Below, one piece after another: positions 47,885 to 59,015 of a stretch of 64,000 nt of DNA. Source of the DNA: Artemia franciscana (lineage: Eukaryota; Arthropoda; Branchiopoda; Anostraca; Artemiidae); the NCBI RefSeq assembly GCF_032884065.1, contig NC_088867.1, forward strand, positions 30,434,252 to 30,498,251. Reading direction: 5' to 3'. Position 1 is the first letter of the stretch. Each line of letters begins with the position of its first letter. Below the pieces are notes generated by a model. The model saw only the letters and a program-made list of their open reading frames with translations, was not told where the DNA came from and did not search any database. The translations under genes were made by a program, and so were the position numbers.

Positions 47885-49518
47885 AGGAAATTAAATAAAA
47901 AAAACATGTTTTTTAAAAGAAAGTAAGGAGCAACATTAAAACGAACAGAAATTACTCCGTATATTAAAGGGGCTTTTCCTCCTCAACGCCCCGCTCTTTA
48001 CGCTAAAGTTTGACTCTTTCTCTTAACTCTATTTTTAAAACAGTAAGAAACTTTATCGTAAAGAGCGGGGCGTGGAGGATGAAAAGCTCCTTTCATAAAC
48101 GGAGTAATTTTTGTTCGTTTTAAGTTTTAATGTTGCTCCTTACTTTCATTTAAAAAACTTGTTTTTTTTTTATTTAATTTCTGGGCGTTTTTGAATTAAT
48201 GCATGTTTTGATCTTGGCTCTCCGCACATAAATAATTAAAACGAAATTTGCATATTCATTAATTGCAATTAATCAGAAGATTTTGAGAAAAAAGGAGTGA
48301 GGGAGGAGGCCTAGTTGCACTCCAAGTTTTTTATTACTTTAAAAAGCAAATATAACTTTTAATTTTTACAAACGTTTTCATTGGTAAAAAGTATACGTAA
48401 CTTACGAATTAACTTACATAACGATCTTCTATATTCGTATGTTTTTATTGCGTATATGAGGGGGTTCAACCCTCGTCGATACCTCGCTCTTTACACTAAA
48501 GCTTAGATCTTGTCCCAATTCCTTAAGAATGACCTCTGGATAACAAAGGCCATAGAATAAATAGTCGAAATTACTAAAAATACATTAGCGTAAAGAGTGA
48601 GGTACAACGAGGAGGTAAACCCCTCATATGCGTAATAATCTTTATTTGTTTTAAGTTTTAATGCTGCTCCTTACTTTCAGTAGAAAAAACTTTTCATATT
48701 TATTTTTCCATTGCTTTTTCAAATTATGCTAGAAACTCCTGCGCCCCCTTCATTGAAATTATCTTCCCCCATGAGAAGTTTCTCCATGGAAATATCCTCC
48801 CACGTAACCCCCTTCTTAACTCTCCCCCCTAAACAAAAAATCACCCCGTGAAAACGCCTGTACACTTCCCAGTAACCATTACTATATGTAAACACAGGTC
48901 AAAGTTTGTAACTTACAGCCCCTCAGAATGGGACTGTGGGGGAGTAAGTCGTCCCTAAAGGCTTATTTATTATGTTTTTCGACTATGGTGAATAAAATGG
49001 CTATCTCAGAATTTTGATCCGGTGACTTTTAGGAAAAAATGAGCGTGGGAGGGGGCCTAGGTAACCTCCAATTTTTTGGTAACTTATAAAGGGCACTAGA
49101 ACTTTTAATTTCCGTTAGAATGAGCCCTTTCGCGACATTCTAGGACCACTCAGTCGATACGAACATCCCTGGGGAAAAACAAAAAAAAAACAAACAAACA
49201 CGCATCCGTGATTTGTCTTCTGGCAAAAAAAAAATGCGAAATTCCACATTTTTGTAGATAGGAGCTTGAAACTTCCATGTTAAGGTTCTCTGATACGCTG
49301 AATCTGATGGTGTGGTTTTCGTTAAGATTGTATGACTTTTAGGGGGTGTTTCCCCCTGTTTTTTAAAATAAGGCAAATTTTCTCAGGGTCGTAACTTTTG
49401 ATGGGTAAGACTAAACTTGATGAAACTTATATATTTAAAATCAGCATTAAAACGCAATTCTTTTGATGTAACTATTGGTATCAAAATTCCATTTTTTAGA
49501 GTTTCGGTTACTATTGAG
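47885..49518 (-). repeat. R1 plus FB composite inserted in the inner hAT
   Basis: Collinear with 17985-19573: FB (47885-48180), linker TTGAATTAATGCATGTTTTG, second FB half (48440-48700), then R1 to TTTCGGTTACTATTGAGC. The terminal hairpin box is missing; the copy stops at GAGCT where a LINE fragment begins. Confidence 0.7.
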
Positions 49519-49519
49519 C

Positions 49520-50128
49520 TGTCTGAAATCCGAAACGAGAAGGTATGAATATTTCTTTAGAAACCTCAGATGATAGCTCTAGCTCGAAACCGGAAATATC
49601 AATACTAGCTGCATATTTTAAGCAAATTCTTGAAATCGTAAAAGAAAATGGTAATAAATTAGACAACTTATGCAATCAATTAGGTACTCTTACTACAAGG
49701 GTCGATAATCTGGATAAAGAACATTCGTTTCTTAAAAATAAGATGGTTAATAGTGAATTGAAAATTGGAAAAATTGAAGATGATAAGTCCTGCCTCAATT
49801 TGCAGTTAAAAACTTGTACTGATGAATTAACAAATTAAAAAAGCAAAATGAAGATTCAATGTGTCGGATTGTGAAATTGGAAGCCGCCAAGTTAGAAAAT
49901 GATATTTATTTATTACTTATCCTTGTTACTTCTCTTTTATAAGTTTTTCTATTTTGTTTGTCTTTTGCCGTGTTAAATTTTGGAATCATTATTACGATGA
50001 GATGTTGATGTTTTATTTTTCTATATTTTTGCCCTGTCCCAGCCTTACGAGCTCTGTTCTCTGTTGGGGCATAATACTGTTTTTGTATTTTTTAAGTTGA
50101 ATAAAGAAAAAGTTGAAAAAAAGATAAC
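49520..50128 (+). mobile_element. LINE fragment: ORF1-like coiled coil joined to 3' UTR
   Basis: The frame 49545-49838 (97 codons) is hydrophilic with heptad-like spacing: LAAYFKQILEIVKENGNKLD, LGTLTTRVDNLDKE and KIGKIEDDKSCLNLQLKT, as in ORF1 proteins of non-LTR elements. A one-base shift at 49838 continues the same character (LKKQNEDSMCRIVKLEAAKL). The 3' part has CTCTGTTCTCTGTTGGGGC and a tail TTGAATAAAGAAAAAGTTGAAAA, typical of LINE 3' ends. The RT is missing, so the copy is internally deleted. The assignment rests on character and not on a named motif. Confidence 0.5.
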
Positions 50129-50243
50129 ATTTTGGACCTCCTTTTACTAATTGTGAGCCCCCATTTTTGTTACACCAAAGTAGACCCCGTCAAGCTTCCC
50201 GTGCATTCTTCGAAGTCCAAGTGGACCGCTTTGAGAATTACTG

Positions 50244-50251
50244 CTTTAGAG
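50244..50251. repeat. Inner hAT target-site duplication, right
   Basis: CTTTAGAG, identical to 42625-42632. Confidence 0.85.
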
Positions 50252-50555
50252 CCTTAATTTTGAAAAAAAAATTCATGTGAATGATGTCACTTAAACACAT
50301 GCATTTAGACAGCAAAAAAAAAAAAAATATAGAGAGAATTTCACTGACATCAAACATTGTATAAATAGTGTTATATTCAGGCAATATTTTTTTTGTATAA
50401 AATATGTCCAGGGGAGGATTCGAAAAAAGAGACAAAGTTAATAGCCCTTTAAGCTTCCTTTGGTGCATACACATAAAGCTGTGGAAAAATATCGCGAGGG
50501 GGGGCATTTGGATTTTGGAAAGGCGGAGCATGCCCGAAACCGTTGGGAACCTTTG

Positions 50556-51298
50556 CGCTATATGTTTGTGTCAAATAGACACAATAATAGAGTATGAACG
50601 ATTTCTATTTATAAACAGTCAAATACAGATAAGAAAAATTATTGCCGTATTTTCAGTTTTAGAAATATGCAGATATGGTACCCTTGGTTGGGATAGTGGG
50701 CAGTATAAAATCTTGAGCAATCACATTAGTACATTTAACAATAATGACAATTTTATAGTTTGGGAAGTCCGTGTTACAAAGCGTGCGAAAACAGCATAAA
50801 TTATAAGCTTAATTTTTGCAAATATAGTCTAACAAGGTCATTCAAGTGTGAAGTTTTTTTCATGGTTAAGCAATATGAGTTGAGAAATTTGTTTAAATTG
50901 AATTCAAACTTCACAATATTTTGAAGGATGACTTCGTCATTGTTTAACTACATTCATTTTTAAAGTTAGTACCTTATTTTGATCACGCAACCTATTAATC
51001 ATCAATTTTTCAAAACAATAAGGTAGCATGCATTGTTAACAGCAGCTACCCGTTTAAGAAATGAAGAATCGTTTTTTTTTTTTTTTTTAGAAGGACGAAT
51101 TTGTGGAAAAATCATGTTTAGAAGGACCTACATGTCCGAATAAGTTAATTTTCGCTGCTTTATTTTGTTGGATTTGCCTGCGATATTTTTTTTTTTTGGC
51201 CACTTCATATGTAAAGGGTGGTCTGAAAAGCTTAGAAGGGGTTGATTCAACAAAGTGTTGAAAGTTTTAAAGTCTCTTTTGAGAATGAGGAGCAATTG
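50556..51298. other. Target-duplication copy of the outer hAT, then no gene recognised
   Basis: CGCTATAT at 50556-50563 is the right duplication of the outer hAT. The ORF 50404-50799 begins inside the outer hAT end and has no recognisable domain. The remainder is AT-rich. Confidence 0.35.
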
Positions 51299-51658
51299 AC
51301 TCCCATACAATCTAGAACACACTCGAGAAGTTTGCTCAGTTGAAGCAGCGAAAAATCAGTTTAGGCTATAGCTGTCTTGCTCGGAGACAATTAAACTAGG
51401 CTCAATGAAATAAACTGCACTGTAGTTTCTTAATTGAATATTTAATATATGGAGTTTGTATTTTGATGAAGTTATGTTAGGTTAAGTTAGGTTAGATATT
51501 TAATATAATTCGTTCTAGGCGGCCTGTTTTCCATAATTCTAAGTTATAGTTTACGTAGTTTTGTTACATAAGTATTATATTTTCATGATATTTTGGTATA
51601 TTTCATTAGAACTAACCTAACTTCGCTTCGCGAGTGTGTTCTGGATTGTATTGGAGTA
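51299..51658. repeat. MITE with ~30-bp terminal inverted repeats
   Basis: Left end ACTCCCATACAATCTAGAAC then ACACTCGAGAAG. Right end CTTCGCGAGTGTGTTC then TGGATTGTATTGGAGT, its inverse with few differences. About 360 bp, no ORF. No clear target duplication was seen. A short TTAGGTTAAGTTAGGTTAG run (51479-51497) lies inside. Confidence 0.6.
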
Positions 51659-51689
51659 CCTGGAAAATAATCTGCCCTGATCCCGTGCC

Positions 51690-52310
51690 CTTTTTGCTAC
51701 CTACTACTACTAATGCTACTACTAAAAACTCACCGTAGTACCAAGCTACCTAAGGCCAACACATCTACACAGGCTTCTCCTCCATCCTAATCTTTTCAAA
51801 GCCCTCCTTACACACTCCCAGGAAGTTCCCATTTCCCTTAAATCTTTCGTTACCGCATGCTCCCACCCCAACCGCGGACAACCTGCTTTTCTTTTAGCCC
51901 TAGACAGTTGGTCGAAAAGGACAATCTTTGGCAATCTGTCATCCTTCTTCCGCAGAAGGTACTCAAGCCATCTCTACTTTCTCTCATTATGGCCCTAGAA
52001 AGCTGGATTGAACCACACTTTTCGTAAAGCCAGCTATTTGAAATAAGGTCAGTCATCCAGGTACCCAGAACAATCCGTAGGCAATTTCTCTTGAAAACAT
52101 CTAACAAATCTTCCTCCGTTTTTTGGAATGCCAATGGTTCAAAACCAAATTCGACTACTGTCCTAACAGTAGGTTCCAATATTCTAATCTTGGTTTACAG
52201 ACTTATAATCCTATTCTTCAAAACTTTTTTTTCAACTTTGAAAAGGCACCCTAAGCCTTGGCTATTCTACTTTTAACATCTTCAATGTTCCCACCGTCTT
52301 TACTAATATT
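51690..52310 (-). pseudogene. RTE-like LINE, 3' portion of a split copy
   Basis: On the minus strand: ISKDGGNIEDVKS, then frame-damaged sequence to EPTVRTVVEFGFEPLAF, VFKRNCLRIVLGTWMTDLIS, ERCGSIQL-like, KIVLFDQL, and RLGWEHAVTKDLREMGTS. It ends with TAGTAGTAGTAGGTAG-type tail repeats. The upstream part of the same copy is at 53456-53860, separated by R3. Frameshifts make it inactive. Confidence 0.75.
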
Positions 52311-53455
52311 ATAATATGAAAAAAACTTCGTTTTTAAATAATAAGGTTCGTCTCAAAGTCGAACCTTAAAACGTACAGGAATTAGGAGAGGCAGTTGGGG
52401 GGCTGCCGCCCCCCAAACCACCCGCTTTTAAAGACTCTTTTGTACAGGTTTTTTGTTGTGGGGGGACTTCATTGTTACTAATTACTAGTTTCGGCGCAAT
52501 GGTTCTCCTGTCCTCTTGTGTTTAACATTTTTCGAAGTTATTCCATTATTCATTCATTTCAATTTTTTGTTAATTAAAAGAGGGCCTTTCCGAAGCCAAG
52601 ACCGGGGGGTTAGGGGGGCGGCAGCCCCCACAACAAAAAACCTGTACAAAAGAGTCTTTAAAAGCGGGTGGTTTGGGGGCGGCAGCCCTCCTACTGCCTC
52701 TCCTAATTCCTGTACGTTTTAAGGTTCGACTTTGAGACGCAGCCTCTTTAACTCTTTAAGAAAACGAAGTTTTTTTCATATTATTTCTGTACGTTTTTCT
52801 ACAACCCATGGTGGATGTAATTTAATAATTCCTAATGCGTGGTTTCTGGAAAACAGGGAAGGAGTTGTCGGATCGAGCTGAAATTTCGCGGATAAGCTCC
52901 TGGGCCGTAGGGGACCTTAACTTGTGAATTTCAGCCCGATCGGACAACGTTAAAGGGGGGGTGGGGGTGGGGGTCGAAACTTTCGGGGGGTTAAGATTTT
53001 CCAACGAAACTTTCAAGGGCAATTACTCGGAGAATTCCGCATCGAATGAGTTTTCGTACACCCAGATCCGATGTCGGCTGTGACCTGTAGGCGTGGCAGA
53101 AAAAAAAGAATATGAAAATTAAGTGGCTATGCGTGGTTTCTGGAAAACAGGGAAGGAGTTATCGGATCGAGCTGAAATTTCGCGGATAAGCTCCTCGGCC
53201 CTAGGGGACCTTAACTTGTGAATTTCAGCCCGATCGGACAACGTTAAAGGGGGGCTGGGGTTGGTGGGTCGAAACTTTCGGCCAGATTTTCCCCATGAAG
53301 GAAAAGTCGGAGGGGGGGTGAAATTTGGCAGGTTTCTTAGTTGGAGCTCGGGCTACGAAATAAATCCCTCCCATCCCTCCGCGACCACTGGAACCGAAGA
53401 TCGCTTAACATTGTCGCGGTTCGCCTCTTTATAGAGGCACGAGTGTGCCTCCTTG
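52311..53455 (-). mobile_element. R3 composite repeat inserted in the RTE copy
   Basis: Same ends as 37703-39206, opposite strand: ATAATATGAAAAAAACTTCG at 52311 and GGCACGAGTGTGCCTCCTTG at 53455. It holds the foldback (52311-52784) and two tandem copies of the GCGTGGTTTCTGGAAAACAG..GACAACGTTAAAGG block (about 52836 and 53131, ~295-bp period). It lacks the two tRNA-like units of the other copy. The ORFs inside are repeat-derived. Confidence 0.65.
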
Positions 53456-53860
53456 ACTACCAGGATAGTCAAGCTGTCCGCTTGATCTATCTTTTCGCTA
53501 ACCAACGTCATTTTTCATCTTCTTATATTACTAGCCTTAGCAGCTTAGTCTTTTTGACATTAATTTTCAAAACTAATTTAGGAACCTGAACTTGCAAAGC
53601 ATCTCATTTTGCTAACGCTTTCATCTAGGATGCTTAAATCATCAGCATAATCTAAGTCCAGGAAAGTTTAATCTTCCCCATTTGATTCTGTGTTCTTCCC
53701 CTGCCTTTCGTGTTCTCCTTAAGACAAAGTCCATCAGAACGATACATATAATCGGGATAGAACACAATTCACCTTAACTCCTGATTTAATAATAAAAAAA
53801 AAGAAAAAAAACAGCTACTAACCTCATTTCCTACATTAACCGCAGCAGGCCGCCCTAACC
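53456..53860 (-). pseudogene. RTE-like LINE, RT portion of the split copy
   Basis: On the minus strand it matches the 15.3-kb RT: GCGGTTAATGTAGGAAATGAGG, TTAAATCAGGAGTTAAGGTG, GATGGACTTTGTCTTAAGG, TTAGATTATGCTGATGATTTAAGC (the YADD region is kept), GATGAAAGCGTTAGCAAAATGA, then a deletion, and GAAAAGATAGATCA. It continues in 51690-52310 after R3. Confidence 0.7.
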
Positions 53861-54858
53861 CCCCAGAAATCCAATCAAAATTTCGAGATAACTATTGAGC
53901 GCAAATTTATCTTAAAGATCCAGTTCATAGGCCACTGGGGATGGTATAACCCCCAAGGTTCCTGAGGCAAGAGCTGTAAATGATGCAAATTAGCAACTGT
54001 TGATACAATAACTTTATAATGAAAAAAATGGGGACTTCTTTGATGTTGATTGTGCGAAAGGCTCAAAATTTCTGGGCATTGTTTTCTTAGACTAAAAGAT
54101 CCAACATTTTGTTATGGGAGGGACTTCGCGGCCGGGGACCCAAAAATATGCCAAGAAACTGTTTATCCTCGATCGGTTTGAAGCTGACAGTTGTGATTCT
54201 TTGGGCCAAGATGTATCTAATGTGGGAAGAGAGGTCAGAGGCACAATCCCCCCCATAAAAGGTCGGAAAACTGTTTTTCCAGGTTGGACAGGGACTTATT
54301 TCCTAAGTGCCTAGGCAACGAGGTCTGCTGTGTGGAAGGAAGAAACAGAAACGATTTTGCCCCCCCTCCCCTAAAAAAGGAACAGAAAGGGATTTGGAAA
54401 CCTTTTCCTCTGGGAACGTCATATGGAAAGGGTGATTGTGAACACTTGCGAGGGAGTCGCTCGACTAGAATTGGAAGCGCTAGTGGGCTTAATAGGGCCA
54501 AAAGAGATTGCAGAACAACCACCCTCCTGTCTGTGCTTTTCCCTGCTACCCCCCTATAACCCCATGATACTAAATCAAGATACCATGATACTAAAGAGTA
54601 TGCCCCCAGGTCAACATCACCCCCAAGTCATAGGTAAAATGGTCCTAAATTATGCTCAGTCATTATTCACACATAGACAGGAAGCACAATAGCACTGTCT
54701 AAGAAAAGAACGGCATGTCTTCAATACACTGTATTTTTGGCCCAGTTAACTTCGTCAGGAAGGAATCGTCATAGAAACTTCGGTAGGCGGGTGGCTACCG
54801 AATATATAACCCCCATAGCCCCTGGGACAAGGGGTGCAAAATATAAGAGTAGCTGATT

Positions 54859-54860
<2 letters not shown>
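53861..54860. other. R1-like remnant and unrecognised ORFs
   Basis: 53865-54060 holds TCAAAATTTCGAGATAACTATTG and CCCCCAAGGTTCCTGAGGCAAGAGCTG, a distant R1-like piece. From 54100 the sequence is less AT-rich and has overlapping frames (54114-54314, 54284-54559, 54423-54692) with no recognisable domain. I cannot decide whether any is real. Confidence 0.3.

Positions 54861-54931
<71 letters not shown>
54861..54931. repeat. (TA)n microsatellite
   Basis: A TA dinucleotide run of about 70 bp. Confidence 0.9.
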
Positions 54932-54933
<2 letters not shown>

Positions 54934-54989
54934 TGATTATAGGGAAGGGGGCTTGTTTGATCCTAGGTATCCGAAAAGTCTAAGGTTAT

Positions 54990-56790
54990 TAAGGTGAATA
55001 TTTCAGGGAATATTGAAGGAGACTTCGAACTAAATCGAAAGGCACTATAGCGAACTACTAAGTATATTAATGTGAAACATTCAGGGCATAAGGAAAAACT
55101 TTCAAGGCATGTTGAGGGGGATGTTAAGTTAAATCAAAAGACACTATAAGTATCCATGCTGTTGAAAGTGTTCATTTGAATATCTCAGGAATGGCTATTT
55201 GTATCAAGCTGGAACTTTCAAGAAAATTTTTAGGAGGAGCAAGAATTAAATCAAAACACACTATCTGCATACAGATTTTCAAAGGGCATATTCAATACTT
55301 CAAAAACAACTATGAACATCAAGTTGAACATTCAGGGAATGTTGAGGGTGTGTTGAACTAAATCAAAAAACACTATGGTCATCCAGGTTGTCAAAAGGGC
55401 ATGTCCGCAATATCTCACGAGCGGCTAAGGGTATTAAGCTGACGTTTTCAGGAAATTTTAAGGCGGTTGTTAAACTAAATCAAATGGCATTATAAGTATC
55501 AAGGTTGTCAAAATTGTGTATATGCAACATCTCATGAACGGCTTAAAGTATTAAGTTGAAACTTTCAGGACATGTGAGTGTGTTCACCTAAACTAAAAGA
55601 CCGTATGTGCATCCATGTTGTCAAAAGATTTCATCTACAACATCTCAGGGATGGATAAATGTATTAAGTTGAAACTTTCAGGAAATTTTGATGGGTCAGC
55701 CCAGGTCTGTAACATCTGAGGAACTGCAAAGGGTATTAAGTCGAAACTTTTTGGCAATGTGAAGGAGATGTTTAACTAAACCAAAAAGATACTATGCGCA
55801 TCCATGTCGTCAGAAGGGCGTATCTACAATATCTCAGGAATGACTAAGGGCATTAAAACTACCGGCAAATGCTAAAGGGGATGTGGGCCTTTACCAAAAG
55901 ACATACATTCTTCCACTTTTGCAGAAGGGCGTAGTGCAATATCTCACGATATTCTGAGGGTATTAAGGTAATATTTTAAGGGATAGATGAGAGGATGTTG
56001 AACTAATCAAATGCACTATGTTCGCACAGGTTGTCAAAAGGGTGCATCGGCAATATTTTAGAAACGGCTAACAGTTTTAAGTTGGAACTATCAGGGGTTA
56101 TTGAGGGGGATGTTGAACTAAATCAAAAGATGATATATGCCTCCAGGTTATCGAAAGGGTGTATATACCATATCTCAGGAACAGTTAAAATACTAATTTG
56201 GAACTTACAGGAATGATGAGGAGATGTTGCATTATATCAAAAGACTCTACATGCACACTGGTTGTCGAAAGTATGTACCTGTGATGTCTCAGGAATAGCT
56301 AAGAGTATTTATTTGGAACTTTAAGAGAGAGAGTTGAGGGGATGTTGACTGATTCAAAAGACACTTTGTGCATCCAGGTTGTCAAAAAGTCGTATCCACA
56401 AGATCTCAGAAATGGTCAAGGATACTAAGTGGAAATTTTCAGAGCATGTTAGGGATATGCTGGACTCTATGAAAAGAAGATTGGGTTCCACCATAATAGG
56501 GTATATTCAATATTTCAGAAAAGCCCAAGGGTATAAATTTTAAACTTTCAGGGCTTTTGAACTAAATTAAAAGATACTATATGTATCCAGGTTGTCAAAA
56601 GGGTGTATTTCCAGTATTTCAGGAATGGTTTAAGATATTAAGTCGAAACATTAAAGGAATGTTGAGTGGGATGTTGAACTAAATCAAAAGATACTATGTA
56701 CATCTAGGTTGTCAAAATGGTGCTTCTTTTACATCTAAGCTATGGTTAAGGATAGAAATTAACAACTTAAAGGACTCAGCTGAAATTTTA
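54990..56790 (+). repeat. Diverged tandem array, unit about 115 bp
   Basis: Each unit contains, in order, ATCCAGGTTGTCAAAAGGG, TATATCTCAGGAAYGGCTAAGG-like, TATTAAGTTGAAACTTTCAGG, AATGTTGAGGGGATGTTGAAC and TAAATCAAAAGACACTATG. CCAGGTTGTC-type boxes fall near 55382, 55500, 55613, 55800, 56023, 56143, 56257, 56372, 56588 and 56707. About 15-16 units are present, many with indels. No continuous reading frame is kept, so it is not a coding repeat. Confidence 0.75.
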
Positions 56791-56799
56791 AGGGAATAT

Positions 56800-57065
56800 T
56801 GGACGAGGGGGGGGGGGGTAATAGATTTCAAATTTTTGGCTTGGATAGACCAAAAGCGATGATTGGCATATTTCTTCTCGGAAAATTCCCACTCCTGAAA
56901 AATATTCTCCAACACAAAATCCCCTCCCAGTGGAAAATATATCCAGAAGATTCCTCCAATCCCATTTGAAAACTCCTCGCACAGAAATTAGCTTCTGAAT
57001 ATTCCCGGACCCCCATACAATTTCCCCAACCCCTGAGCAATTCTTTTCAGGGAAATTCCCCCAAC
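56800..57065. repeat. C-rich GGAAAATTCCC low-complexity repeat
   Basis: After a run of G, units such as GGAAAATTCCCACTCC and CCCCTCCCAGTGGAAAATAT recur. Same style as 1310-1505. The overlapping minus ORFs here are by-products. Confidence 0.4.
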
Positions 57066-57834
57066 ATGCAAAATTGAGTTGTCAAAGGAAAGTGTAAGAA
57101 ATAAAAATGATGAAGGAAAACAAGACAATTGGGAAAATCCTACCTGTATTCCAACCGTATAGAATATCCTAAAGTGTTTATTTTTTACATTTTTATTTCT
57201 TTTAAGTCTTTTTTAAGGTTTTGGGGGTGGGAGTCAAAATGGAAATTTAAGATAAAGGTCAAAGAAAATAGTTTGAAAAGGTGAAATTAGTGGCAAGTGT
57301 AGAAGGGTTGCCCTAAAATGGAAGTGCACCGAGATAACAAGCTGGGACTAAGAAGTACGATTAATTACCCCATGGACTTGGTCTAGTACCAAAAACTATA
57401 GCATAGGATTCCAGTTGACCACTTGCGATTGAGTACGCGTCCACTAGGCTTACATAAGAAGATTTTCTGGTCTGAAGTACTTTTAAGGGGCACATTTGTG
57501 TTTGTTTTTATTTCATTTAAATAACACGGAATCAAACTCTACGTTAGCCCCAAGTAAATTTAAAATTGATCGAACTCCTAAGGTAGTAGTAGTTTAAGTA
57601 AAGAAAGTGTTAGAAGAGTCATCAAATTTTGTTCACAAAAACTTGAGTATCATGGCGAAACAAAAGAACAATCTACTAATATTATAGACAATGGCTTTCA
57701 GAAATAAAAATGGAGCCTGAGGGTTGTAAGCTTACAAAATGTTGGGAATCTAAAGGTTAAGGTCTACACGTTTTCTTGAGGAAAAGAGAAGGAAAAAGTC
57801 AGAAGGCTAACTGAGTGACAACAGTACTCATGTT
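57066..57834. other. No gene recognised
   Basis: AT-rich stretch. No domains, terminal repeats or tandem structure were seen. Confidence 0.3.
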
Positions 57835-58150
57835 GCCCTGTTTAGGCTTCAGGATTTCCATGAACTTCCAGAAGTTCAGATGGTGGCAGCTAATGGAAGC
57901 TTGTATCCGACGGTGACAGATCATCCCCGATTGTTAGTTGGCGTGAGGCTCTGGGCGCATCAGTTGCGGGTATTCCATAGGTCAGGAAGAATTGGCGGGT
58001 CAGTTTTTTGGTTCCTTCGTGGATGACCTATGTAGGTGTCCTTGAAGTAATCTGTTAACTCAGTAAACTCAATGCTATGCTCCTCCTGGAGATCTTCGAA
58101 TGCTGACACAACGTCGCAAATAGGAAGAAATGCCAGAGCTGGTGTCATCC
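57835..58150 (-). pseudogene. Mutator-like (MULE) transposase C-terminal remnant
   Basis: The minus-strand frame 57960-58148 reads MTPALAFLPICDVVSAFEDL, FTELTDYFKDTYIGHPRR and PPILPDLWNTRN. It resembles the ALAFVP..V..AFE and YFEDTWIG...WNC region that follows the MULE transposase core in animal proteins, often beside FLYWCH fingers. Past a stop and a frame change, QASISCHHLNFWKFMEILK recalls the usual FQ.S...HP.FWKF...LK block. The N-terminal catalytic part is absent. It is a dead fragment; the family call rests on these motifs from memory. Confidence 0.55.
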
Positions 58151-59015
58151 AAACCTTCAGAGAAAAATCAAGGGAAATTCTGTCCAGCTTGTAGAGCCCA
58201 AGCGTTGAACTTTATAATAAACACTCTGACGTTTGTAGAACAGCCTTTTATCTTCGATATAGGAAACGTCAACACTAATTGATGCAGCATCAAACTCAAG
58301 CATCACTGGCGAGGGTAGGGTGTCCAAATTAATCCCTTTATCTTACCGTGTCATTATAACTCAACCCCTGGCCCCGACCAAAAAGCAAAAAGAAAGATTA
58401 AAAGATATAAAATATAAAATAAATCCTATAGGATATTCAAAACCGCATATTCTACATGTATTTTAGAATATAGATAGCATATTCCAGAATCCCTTCTTTA
58501 CTTCATTCTTTTACAATGCATTACAGAACACTACTGTTGGTGGAACCTGTTGACTGAATATACAAGTTTTGTCCAAAACTCAATTTACAACCCAACACTT
58601 TAAATCTTAAGCAGAAAAAATGGGAAAAGGCTTTACCAGCATTCTTAATATTAATCAATACTAAAAACTATCATGGGCAGCGCTGTCGCGTTGCTTATGT
58701 AAGAAAAATTCAGCATTTTTTTTTGTATTATTTTTTTGTTTCTTTTGACCAGGCTAATATGTATGGAAGGAGTTGCTGTTGCAACTTCGGGGGGAGGGGG
58801 CTCGTTTTATTGGCAGTTAAAAGTTCTAGTGCTCCTTTTAATAATAAAAAGTGGTTGAATGTAACCAGCCTCCCTCACATGTCCTTTTTAATTGCCCACC
58901 CCTTTCAAATCCAAAGACATCCGATTGAATCTTGTTATATCCATTTTGTTCAAAATAGTCAAAAGATCCAACAAATATTTATCCAGGGATGATATAACCC
59001 TGGATAAATATTAAT
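58151..59015. other. No gene recognised
   Basis: AT-rich. The ORF 58723-58992 has no recognisable domain. 58900-59000 contains R1-like phrases (AAAATAGTCAAAAGATCCAAC) and a GATATAACCCTGGATAAATATT inverted stretch. Confidence 0.3.

Larger units (their letters stand above)
42633..50243 (-). mobile_element. Inner hAT transposon with decayed transposase and nested insertions
   Basis: It begins CAGAGGTTCCCAACTC on the plus strand and begins CAGTAATTCTCAAAGCG when read from the other end. These short TIRs match as CAG...TTCYCAA. An exact 8-bp duplication, CTTTAGAG, flanks both sides. The transposase remnant runs on the minus strand (43118-47316). Later insertions inside are R2 (43612-46103), the R1+FB composite (47885-49518) and a LINE fragment (49520-50128). 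Without them the element would be about 2.9 kb, which is normal for hAT. Confidence 0.85.
42530..50555. mobile_element. Outer hAT-type element (interrupted by the inner hAT)
   Basis: Left end CCGTGACTCCTAACGTAGGGCGCATGCC. The right end, read inward on the minus strand, is CAAAGGTTCCCAACGG with GGGCATGCTCC. The ends share TCCYAACG and GGGC(G)CATGC, in the way hAT ends do. The flanks are an 8-bp duplication with one mismatch. Only 42530-42624 and 50252-50555 belong to the outer element, about 400 bp in all, so it was a small non-autonomous copy into which the inner element jumped. No coding part is recognised. Confidence 0.65.

Noticed and set aside
50404..50799. 131-codon plus frame, one of the longer open frames
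   Set aside because: Starts within the outer hAT end and crosses its target duplication. No domain.
51476..51500. TTAGGTTAAGTTAGGTTAG, like arthropod (TTAGG)n telomere repeat
   Set aside because: Only two or three imperfect units inside a MITE; not an interstitial telomere array.
54114..54692. Overlapping 66-91-codon frames in a less AT-rich stretch
   Set aside because: No domain, splice context or conserved motif; left as unrecognised.
54990..56790. Regularly spaced repeats considered as a CRISPR array
   Set aside because: Units are ~115 bp, diverged along their whole length, with no unique spacers, in a eukaryotic genome.
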